Assembly (NCBI GenBank): GCA_027625915.1
Contig: JANTQA010000029.1
Location: 7,812,001-7,876,000 of the forward strand
Direction of reading: 5' to 3'
Length of the DNA: 64,000 nucleotides
Origin: Anaeramoeba flamelloides
Lineage: Eukaryota > Metamonada > Anaeramoebidae
The notes below the pieces were generated by a model. It saw only the letters and a program-made list of their open reading frames with translations, was not told the DNA's origin and searched no databases. Shown one piece after another: positions 24,299-32,954 of this stretch. Each line of letters starts with the position of its first letter. Position 1 is the first letter of the stretch. Made by a program: the position numbers and the translations under genes.

Positions 24299-24524
24299 CG
24301 ATAAACCAAGAAAAGGTAAAAAGACGGATTACAAATCCTTCCTAAATCAGTCAAAAATTTGGAATAAAGAAGAACTTGAAATTATTTTAAAAAAAAAACT
24401 AATAGAATTGAACAAATTTGTAAAAATTGAACATAAAGAGGGTGAACTTTTTGCAGCACTGACAACCAACATTAAAAAAACCAAAATCTTTTACGGAAAA
24501 AATCGTTTTTCTGACGTCACTTGA
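24299..24524 (+). CDS. Orphan 3' coding exon, function unknown
   Basis: A frame without its own start codon reads DKPRKGKKTDYKSFLNQSKI, NKEELEIILKKKLIEL and ALTTNIKKTKIFYGKNRFSD, and ends at TGA 24522-24524. Base composition is clearly richer in GC than the surroundings and amino-acid use is balanced, so I take it as the last exon of a gene. The best pyrimidine-preceded acceptor (AG at 24291-24292) would put TGA in frame. Acceptors at 24297-24298 or 24322-24323 keep it open, so the 5' border is uncertain. Upstream exons are not established. The next gene starts 270 bp downstream on the same strand. No family recognised. Confidence 0.45.
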
Positions 24525-24793
24525 TCAATTTTGGAACAAAAAAAAATATTTAAAATTACAAAGTTTTTCAACAGTTATTTTCCATAGAATTCAAGAAACC
24601 TGTTCTTTTCGTTTGATTAAATTGCCTTCCAAAAGAAATTGAAATAAACAATAATTTGTGTTTCTTATTTTCATTTTTTTTTTTAAATCCCCCAAAATGA
24701 ATTTATATTTATAATCGCCCAACTAATTTTTTACAAGTTTTTAAACTCCTCCATTTTTCAAAACTTACTATTTTACCCACTCGACACACAATC

Positions 24794-25369
24794 ATGCAAT
24801 TCTATATACAATCCGAAGAAGAGACCAGCATATCTAACAGCATCAACTCTGATAGTGAATCCTTTTGTTATTTTAATAACAAGGAAGAAGAAAAAGATAA
24901 AGGCCTCAACACCAAGAGACGCTATACCTCACCACACGAGCAACCTGTGAATGTTTTCTTTCCAAAATACGATTCTATTAATGAAAAAGAAGAAGAACGA
25001 TTTAGTTCAATCTTCAACGAAAATAGTGATGACGAAGGGAATGATTCTCGACTCTTTCCTGATTATTCATCACATAGCTATCAAGAAGAAGAAGAAGATG
25101 AAGAAGAAGAAGTTGGAAACGATAAAGTTGATAAACACTCAAGAAGTGTTCCAATAATGATCAACACAGATAAAAGTATCAACGGATTTGAAGAACAAGA
25201 CAGCTGCAGTGGAAGCCTCAGCTCTTTTGTTGAATCATTTACCGAACTCAACAAGTTTAAAGAATCGCTCCAATCAGATATTGAAAGAGAACTCGAAAAG
25301 TCCTTTGAAGTTCCTTTAAAAAGGGTACCTTCTTGGAAACTTTTACCAAATTATGGCTTTGACTACTAA
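24794..25369 (+). CDS. Acidic, Ser-rich 191-residue hypothetical protein
   Basis: Single-exon gene with ATG at 24794 and TAA at 25367-25369. The protein is strongly acidic and probably disordered in its first 120 residues. It is rich in Ser, Glu, Asp and Asn, with a polyglutamate run (QEEEEDEEEEVGND). The C-terminal 60 residues alternate hydrophobic and charged positions (SLSSFVESFTELNKFKESL) and may form a helix, ending in a conserved-looking tail PSWKLLPNYGFDY. No signal peptide, membrane segment or cysteine motif. Base composition is much less AT-rich than the flanks, which supports coding. It follows an orphan exon on the same strand by 270 bp; the two are read as separate genes because the upstream frame ends in TGA. 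Family unknown. Confidence 0.75.
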   Translation: MQFYIQSEEETSISNSINSDSESFCYFNNKEEEKDKGLNTKRRYTSPHEQPVNVFFPKYDSINEKEEERFSSIFNENSDDEGNDSRLFPDYSSHSYQEEEEDEEEEVGNDKVDKHSRSVPIMINTDKSINGFEEQDSCSGSLSSFVESFTELNKFKESLQSDIERELEKSFEVPLKRVPSWKLLPNYGFDY

Positions 25370-25794
25370 TTTTTGTGTTTTTTTGTTTTTCTTTCTTTAC
25401 TTGCAAAAATATTATATAAAAATCAAAAATAAAAAACGAAAAAAAGAAACTATTTATTTTACCAGTTTTTTTCATTTTAAATGTATAGTTTTTATGATTT
25501 CAACTCGATAGATATTTGGATAAATATAAAAGAGACAAAATTTTTAAAAATTAATCCACATTCTCCAAAAATAATTTATAAAACTGAGGTAAAAATAGAC
25601 CCAGTAAGAATTTAGATATATAAAAGAAGATTTAAAAACAAAAAGAAATTAAAAAATCTTGGTTTTGAACACATATCAAAAAATTTAAAATTTTCCAAAA
25701 AAAGAAAACCAAGGAAAATATTAATTGAAAAGGAGAAAATTTAAAATTGCTAAATTCGAATCTTAATCAATTTAGAGAAAACTCCAATATAAAT
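25370..25794. other. 3' flank of the acidic-protein gene
   Basis: AT-rich spacer before the nested repeat complex. No coding signal seen. Confidence 0.4.
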
Positions 25795-26185
25795 AGTACT
25801 AGGTGGAAAGGCCAGGAATATTTAAAAATTATTCGGTATAATAACAATATAAACAAACAGTCATGTCATCAAGTACCGTAGAATGCCTAGGTTTTCTCGA
25901 GGTTTTCTGTTTTATTTCGAAAATCTATAGATTTTCGTTAGGTTTTTTTCACTTTTTGTAATAAACCGAAAATTTATTAAAATTTTCTGTTTATTTCAAA
26001 AAGTAAAAAAAACTTTTACACTTCACAAATAAATAGAAAACTCAAAAAAACCTACATTCAGTTCCACTTTTAAGGCACAAACTTTCAACGAAATTTAAGG
26101 CACAAAAAAAATCTCAAATTAAGGCACAAAATTCAGATTCTAGTAAAATAAAATCGAAAAAAAAATTACAAAATTTGTGCCTTAA

Positions 26186-27563
26186 GGGAGTAGCCACGGT
26201 AAAGAAAATTTTTTCACTTTTGTGCAATTCTGAAGAGGATCAGAAAATAACATTTTTTTACTCTGGTTGTACCTCATTGGTTTTTATTATTTAAAGTACT
26301 TCATTCATTAGATTTTTTGAAATTTTTTTTTCAAAGTCTCAAAGAAATTGCCACAATAGAATGTTGAGTTGAATTACTTAAAATAGTGTTTTGAATGTTG
26401 AATGACTTATCTTTTATCCTTATCTCAACATTCTATTGTGGCATTTAATTTTTTCATTTTTTATTTTTTCATCATTTTTGAGATTTTTTTAATCCTGACA
26501 AGATAAAGCAATTAGAAATATTTTTTTATTAGTGGCATTTAGGATTAATGGATTTTGTTTAAAAAGAACAATAATATTACAATTGAGAGAATATAAAAGG
26601 AAACATAAATGGAACTTAAATAGCTAGAAGAATTCCAAAATTAGAATAATTAAGTAGAATTATTACTTGTTAGGATTTTAAATTGTTGGGTTTAGTGGAA
26701 TTGGGGAAGTGAATATGATTATATATTATCAAAGTTTAAACCACAAAATAGATACAAGTTTTATTCAAAGAATCATAAATTATCTTCTCCCAGAAAAAAA
26801 AACTAAACCCCCATTCCAAAAATTTGGACACATCTAAAATCAAAAATAGGAAAACAAAAACTCAATTTACTATATTCTCCCAAACCTAATATAAAAACTA
26901 GATTTAAGTAACATAGTATTAATGGTTTTTTAAGTAATCATTTTCATCCAAATATAAGAAAAGAATATAAAACAAAAAATCAAAACAAGTGTGTCCAAAA
27001 AAAATGAAACGAGCTGAAATGAAAGAGTTTGAACAAAAAATATATTGGTAGATTTGTTAGAATTACACTAACAATGGTTGATCGATCAAATGATAAGATA
27101 CCATGCACCTGTTGTATGTGGATTTATCACTTGAAGAAACTCAACTGTAACCATCTATCAACCATTTATAAAAAATTTTCAGATCTAACTAAACCGATTA
27201 AGTAACTGAAAAAAAGAAAATGAAAACAAAAACAAAAAACACAAAAAAATGATATAGTTTGTTGAATTAAAATTAATTTCCAAATTGATGTAAATCATGT
27301 TTTTGCTATTTTTCCAACAGTTTAAACTGTGTCCAAATTAATCGAATTAAGTTTATTTTAATAAAAAAATAATAAAAAAAAAACTAAACTATTTTATCAA
27401 TATAATCTCTTTTTTTTTATTGTGAACATTACTAAAAAAAAAAATATCAAATAATTTTTTTAAAAAAATTTTTAGAGAATCTACGATCACACGCCACTAA
27501 AATAAAATGTTCTTATCTCATCTCTCTCAAATTTTTATCATGTCTTATGGTGTAGCTACTCCC
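26186..27563. mobile_element. Repeat C copy 3, complete, with TTAA target duplication
   Basis: Starts GGGAGTAGCCACGGTAAAG and ends CTTATGGTGTAGCTACTCCC, an inverted pair of about 20 bp. TTAA flanks it at 26182-26185 and 27564-27567. The host D element has a single TTAA at this point in other copies, so TTAA is the duplicated target. It contains a hairpin pairing CCACAATAGAATGTTGAG with CTCAACATTCTATTGTGG. About 830 bp without the inserted E element. Target and structure are as in piggyBac-type miniature elements; no transposase is visible. Confidence 0.85.
26804..27355. mobile_element. Repeat E copy 3, nested inside element C
   Basis: Left end TAAACCCCCATTCCAAAAAT followed by TTGGACACATC. 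The reverse complement of the right end begins TAAACTTAATTCGATT and continues TTGGACACAG. The interior shares GGTTGATCGATCAAATG-type sequence with copies 1 and 2. C sequence resumes on both sides. Confidence 0.7.
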
Positions 27564-27979
27564 TTAAATTGGGATTTTTTTGTGCCTTAAATTTCGTTGA
27601 AAGTTTGTGCCTTAAAAGTGGAACCGACTGTAAAGAAAATCCATTGATTTTCCAAATAAATAGAAAAGTCAAGAAAACCTAACTACGCCTTTCCACAATT
27701 TAAAATACAGGAGAAAAATCAAATATTTTACTCAATTCTTTTGAATTATGGAAAAGCTAATGACAGTTTTTTTTAATTTCAGAAATAAACAGAACATTTT
27801 AAAAATTTTCCTTTTATTTCTCAAATTAAAAAAAACCTAAAGACAAAAAATTTTTAAAATTGAAGGGCTCTGCTTCCTTCTTAAAACTAAGAAATTTCAC
27901 GAATTATCTAAATAGATATTCTTAAGTTAACAATAATAATAAAACAAAAACAAAATGTTAAAATTTATGTTAATAATAT

Positions 27980-28260
27980 TTAAACCTAGATAAAGATGAA
28001 GATATCGATCATTTTTATGGGACTGCCCATTCTATTAAGAAAATCGAATAATTTGGATTAAAGAATTAATTCAAATAAACAATAATAATAAAAATAATAT
28101 CTTTGGTATTATTTAAAATAAAGAATCATAATTTATTTTGTCATTAGTTAATGACAAGGAGAATTATGATTTTGTTATTAAAATTTCTAAACAAAAATTT
28201 AAAAATTAGGGCTCTAAGAGGAAATTAATTCCCCCCCTTTAAAATAATAATAAAAAAAAT
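27980..28260 (+). mobile_element. LINE 3' remnant
   Basis: Read in two adjacent frames, the sequence resembles the C-terminal end of non-LTR retrotransposon polymerases: EDIDHF followed in the next frame by LWDCPF, then ENRIIWIKELIQI and VNDKENYDFVIKISKQKF. The pattern of acidic residue, His, two to three hydrophobics, then Cys-Pro resembles the zinc-binding tail of such polymerases. Several in-frame stops and at least one shift show it is dead. It ends in TTAGGGCTCTAAGAGG and an A-rich tail. The same terminal 70 bp recurs at 59603-59691. Confidence 0.5.
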
Positions 28261-28663
28261 AAATGTAAAGTTTTTCTGATTTTTTACTTTATAAAGAAAA
28301 GTGTGTTTTCAGGAAGAAAATTGACCAAGATCAAAAATTTATAGAGGTTTGATACAGATCCTCAATGATATTTTAGAAAGAAAAAAATCCCTTGTGAGAT
28401 ATCCTAAACGTGGTTTTCGATTTATTCACCACATATAAATAGAGTCAAGACCAGACTTATATTTCATGTAGAGCATATTATTCTTCTAATATTTCAGAAT
28501 TTTCAAGTCAATTTATTGATATATTCACAAGAATAGAAAAAAAATGCATGAAATTTCCTTTTATCTAAAACTATAATTATTCTTTTCATATTGGTTCTGT
28601 TATACCAAAGTATATTTTCAAGATCAACATATTTTACAAAGTTTCTAAACATTTAAACCACAC

Positions 28664-28855
28664 TCAGTTTCATTTTTAAGACACAAACTTTCTACTAAAT
28701 TTAAGGCACAAAATATTCTCAAATTAAAGCACATTTTTTGGAATTTTAATTTTCACAAATTATTTTACTAGAATTTGAATTTTGTGCTTTAATTTGAGAT
28801 TTTTATTGTACCTTAAATTTCGTAGAAAGTTTGTGTCTTAAAGATGAAACTGACT
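28664..28855. mobile_element. Repeat D copy
   Basis: Complete palindrome of about 192 bp, from CTCAGTTTCATTTTTAAGAC to GTCTTAAAGATGAAACTGAC, followed by TG and TA. The centre pairs TTCAAATTCTAGTAAAA-type sequence with its complement. Confidence 0.75.
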
Positions 28856-29316
28856 GTAATAAAAGACATTATTCAAAGTTAAGATTGAATATTATTTTTA
28901 AACTGAAAAAAGAACCAAAACTCACAAACAATTATTGGAATTTATCAATATTTACCAAGGGCTAATCTGAAATTTAGAATCAAATTATTAACCTATTTGT
29001 TACATAAAAAAATTTAATAGCAGGTAAATATTACTATAAAGACATTGATCCGACTATTTTAAAATTAACATTAAAGTTTGATAAAAATTACAAAATAAAT
29101 ATTAGATTTCTAAGATTTTTTAAAATGTAATGGTGTCATTAAATAGCGACTTTGTATATATATAATCCAAATTAGAGTAGTTTTTTATTTTTAATTTTAA
29201 TCAAAAAAAAACTTTTTTCTTATAAAAAGATTATCAAAATAAGATCAAAAAATAAAAATAAAATTACAAAAAATCAAAAATCCACAAAAATCTTTTTACA
29301 TATAATAAATGAATCT
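28856..29316. other. AT-rich spacer
   Basis: No coding signal or shared repeat seen. Confidence 0.4.
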
Positions 29317-29547
29317 TTATTGATATAATTCTTTTAAAAGTCCGTATTGCCTGTTTTTTAACTCATTAGCCAAACTGTTTAATTCACGATTATGCGTGAT
29401 TTGGGTAACACTTCTGAAAAAGTTTACCATCTTATTTTTTTTTTTTTTTACAATCAACTTTTGGGTACTATTTTGATATTTATCAGAAATTGCAAATTCT
29501 GATAAATTCAGATAAGTGTTAATAAATTTTTGGAAATTTATTTTACC
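29317..29547 (-). CDS. Possible 3' coding exon, unknown
   Basis: A minus-strand frame without a clear start reads KINFQKFINTYLNLSEFAIS, then a lysine run over an A15 tract, then MVNFFRSVTQITHNRELNSL and ANELKNRQYGLLKELYQ to TAA at 29317-29319. The last 35 codons are markedly richer in GC than the flanks. Upstream, other short frames (ILRKQILTKTIP near 29630; MKKSSKFLKYLH with ATG at 29800) could be earlier exons, but I could not fix their junctions. Chance is not excluded. Confidence 0.3.
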   Translation of the reverse strand, partial: GKINFQKFINTYLNLSEFAISDKYQNSTQKLIVKKKKNKMVNFFRSVTQITHNRELNSLANELKNRQYGLLKELYQ

Positions 29548-30354
29548 TTAACTTTGAATAAAGTATTTTATAATATTTTAATCTTTAGCAACTTTGTAAA
29601 AAAAAAAATGCCTCTGGGAATAGTCTTTGTCAAGATCTGCTTTCTAAGAATAGTTATACTATTTACAAAAATAAAAATTAAACAAAAAAAAAAATTGTTA
29701 ATTTTTTGAGCTTAATTTTCATAATGAATACAATTTTTTTTTTTGGTTTGTATAATTATGTAACATGTAGATATTTTAAGAATTTGCTAGATTTTTTCAT
29801 TTTTGTTATTTTTCAAAAAATTTCAGAGTTGTAAAAAAATCATAAAAATTTTCAATCCCATCCTAAACTATCCCTGAAAATTTTTTATTTTCAATTACCA
29901 ATATTTCCTTTTGTTACAAATGAAGTTAAAACTAAAATACCGAAATTATAAAAAATCAATGAGTTAATGACTTTTTATAAATTGAAAATATTAGTAAAAG
30001 TTCAAAAATGTATTCCCCTTAATGATCGTAAAAAAAATTATTCAAAAAAAAAAAAATAAACATTTGCAATTTATTACAATTTTTAATACTCATAATATTC
30101 ACCATTTATTAATAAGGAATCATTGATCAAAAATTATTGTGAAAGCTACTGTAACAATTTAAGACAAAAAATTTAAATTACCGACTCTATTGAGATTTTT
30201 TTTAAATTTAATCACAAAAAAATTTCAATAAAAAAAGTTATTCATAGTAAAAAGATAGATTTCTTATTATTTAAAGAGATTTTGAATTTTATAAATATAC
30301 TTCAAATAGGGAATCAATTATTGTAAAAATTAAAGTATTATTTTGTTGATTTAA
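29548..30354. other. AT-rich spacer, possible upstream exons of a minus-strand gene
   Basis: Apart from the short minus-strand frames mentioned for the previous feature, nothing is recognisable up to the B element. Confidence 0.3.
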
Positions 30355-31098
30355 GGGTTTAGCGTCACCATAGATTTCTCTATAATCAAAGTATATTGTA
30401 ATTGGGTGTAAATGGTATTAGTACACCTTGGCTCAAATAGCTCTAAAAAATCGATTATAAATCTTATTGCTCAATAAATTATTACATTTTTTACTAATGA
30501 TCACAATTAAAAAATTTCATTTTGAAAAATTTTTTTTTAATTCCTTTTCCAAATCTAAAAATAAAAACTCAAAATACAGTATTCCAGTATTTAATAATTT
30601 GGATTTAGAACTTCCAAAAGTAACTATTTTTAGAATTTTTGAATTTCAAAGATTAACTCAATAATCATCAACATAAAAGTACAAAGAATGATTAGTTTTG
30701 TTTGCTTTTGATAAGTCTACTTATAGCATCAATATATTTGCATGATTTGAGAAATAATTTGTCAAAAAACTTGATTCGTTGATTATTTAATTTTTTAAAA
30801 AAACGAATTTTTTAGTAACTAATCTACATTTCGCCATAAATTTAAGAAAGATATTTCATGACTTTGTAGTCTGAATATTGATAATTAAATCTTTAAATTT
30901 ATTGCGAAATGCAGATTTTATTCTGAATTTGCTGGGTTTTTTACTAATACATTGATCATTTTTAATTGATGAGATCAACAAATACTATTACTTTGCCATC
31001 GATTTTTTAGAGACATTTGAACCATTTAACACTAATGTGGTTAGGTACAATAACAACATACTTTGATCCTAGGCTTCTCCTTGGTAAACGCTAATCCC
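30355..31098. mobile_element. Repeat B copy 1, intact
   Basis: Starts GGGTTTAGCGTCACCATAG and ends TTGGTAAACGCTAATCCC, with TTAA at 30351-30354 and 31099-31102. It matches 54184-55645 once the A element inside that copy is removed. It preserves the empty site (CATAAATTTAAGAAAG, near 30843) of that insertion. Terminal inverted repeat about 18 bp; 744 bp; no coding capacity. Confidence 0.8.
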
Positions 31099-31129
31099 TT
31101 AAATTGAGAAACAACAAAAAAATTCTTTT

Positions 31130-31760
31130 GATTTTGAGTTAGTATTTTTTTTAATTTTTGAAATAAACTGAAATTAAATAAATTTTCTTGTGTTTTCAAA
31201 AGGTAAAAAAAACTTCGGCCACCTTTACCAGAATTTAAAAGAATTGGTAAAAATTAATGATTTTACTCTATCTTTTTGAATTCTGTAAAATACACGCGCC
31301 TGGTGGCACTTGGTGGCCACTCCCGTTACGACTTTTTTAATGTTTCTTCTAATTAGAAAATCAATAGATTTTCGAAAAAAAAAAAACAAAAAGTAAAAAA
31401 AATCTTTATTAGGGTTTCCAGAATTTAAAAGAATTGTTTAAAAGTCTTTGATTTTTCTCTATTCTTTTGAATTCTGGAAAAGATAGTCACTTGGCAGACA
31501 CTTTGTTTTTGTTTGAACGTCTTCAGAAGAATATAATCAGAAAAAAAGAGATTTTCCCCAATTAATTTGAAAACTGGAAAACCAAGTAAATGTTTGATAT
31601 ATTTTTTGAGAATACAAAATATTAGAGTTAAATATTAGATTTTACTGGATTCTTGGGAATCTTGGCATACACCATTAGAGTATTTCTATTGAATTTTGAA
31701 GAATTTACAAGAATAGAGTAATAATTAAAAATTTTAGATCGATTATTTTGAATCCTGGGA
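31130..31760. mobile_element. Repeat G copy 2
   Basis: Contains two palindromic modules (about 31225-31291 and 31418-31485), each pairing CCAGAATTTAAAAGAATTG with TTTTGAATTCTG-type sequence. Between them is the GGTGGCACTTGGTGGCC motif. The flanking AAAAGTAAAAAAAA tracts also match the other G copies. Confidence 0.6.
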
Positions 31761-32954
31761 AACTTGATATTTCTCAATAGTTTTTCGAAGGATTTAATTT
31801 TTTCTTAGATGTTATGAAAAATTAGAAAACCATCAGTTTTTTTCTATCAAAAATATATGTATTTAAATATTACAATTATTCCAGTTGAGACAAAATCTGG
31901 TTTCAATTTTACATAAACTAATTAAATCGTCCTTCATTTTAACATATATATTGACCCTTTTATCTCCCCCTTGTCCGCCAATTATCGAAAACAATCAAAC
32001 ATAAAACCCCACATATATTTTATGTTCTTAACAGCAACCAAGTTAGAACATTCATCTAAAAATTTTAACCTTGAGTAGCAAAAAACAATTTTTTTTTTTT
32101 GCTCATATTTTTTCTTAGATTTATACAATTTTTTTTTATCATATTGAAATTCTTTATAAAGGATTTTATTCTCTATTTTTCATAGTAAAAAATACCAAAC
32201 AATTTTTATTTTTTTTTGTCAAAGATATTTATTTTTTTTCGAAACGAGAAAAAAACAAGGTTTGGATTTTGGTATTCTTTTTCCAAACTTTCCCTAAATT
32301 ATCAAGAATTTTTTGTACAAGTTTTTATAGACCAAGTATTTTGGTTACTGGTACCAAAATATATATTCAATTGGTATTAAATTGAGACATTGGCAAACCT
32401 CACTGTTATCAACTTAAATAAAATTGCAAAAAAAAATGTTTCAAAGTACGGTTAAATGACTTTAAGAATCATTTTTCAAGTTAAATTAATGTGTAAAATA
32501 TATTTTATATTGCTCAACGCAAATTGAAAATAACAAGATTAATAAAATTTCAAATATTGCCTAAAAATACAATTAATTTCCCAAAATCTTTAAAAAGCAA
32601 CTAAAATGTTATCTTAAAACGCTTCAATTTTTAAGAGAACTAATATCCTTCTTTTATGTAGTTATCAAAAATTATTTATTTAAATTTTCCCAAATATAAA
32701 GTTGGTGTTTTAAAAAAAAATAAATAGCAAGAATATCAAAACAAATCAAAAAAAAAGAAAATTATTGAATAATGAAATAATTATTATTAATTCTTATTTT
32801 TAAAAAACTATCTTTTAAGTCTACAAAACCATGTAAGGAAAAGATCAAATATTAAAAGTTATCTTTAATCAAGAAAGTAAATACCACCCCCCCCCTTTTT
32901 TTTCACAGCATTTGTCAATAATAAAATATTTTGAGAACATTAAATTTTCTTAGA
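31761..32954. other. AT-rich spacer
   Basis: Convergent side of the EF-hand gene. It holds a C10T8 run near 32887. No gene or known repeat is seen. Confidence 0.4.

Larger units (their letters stand above)
26055..27630. mobile_element. Repeat D, interrupted by a C element
   Basis: The left half starts CATTCAGTTCCACTTTTAAG after TA (26053-26054). The right half ends TTAAAAGTGGAACCGACTG before TA (27631-27632). The two halves are reverse complements of each other, as in intact D copies. They are split at a TTAA by element C, with TTAA present at both junctions. Confidence 0.85.
25795..27840. mobile_element. Repeat G, interrupted by elements D, C and E in turn
   Basis: The left part (ACTAGGTGGAAAGGCCAGGA, then TCATCAAGTACC and TGCCTAGGTTTTC) matches the start of the G copy at about 50020. 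The right part (CTCAATTCTTTTGAATTATG, then CTCAAATTAAAAAAAACCTA) matches its end. About 1.6 kb between these halves is a D element that itself carries a C element, which carries an E element. Confidence 0.7.

Noticed and set aside
30467-30664. 65-codon frame inside repeat B
   Set aside because: Not conserved in B copy 2; B shows no coding capacity.
32880-32905. C10T8 tract considered as a polypyrimidine acceptor
   Set aside because: On the strand opposite to the nearby gene and downstream of its stop; no exon follows.
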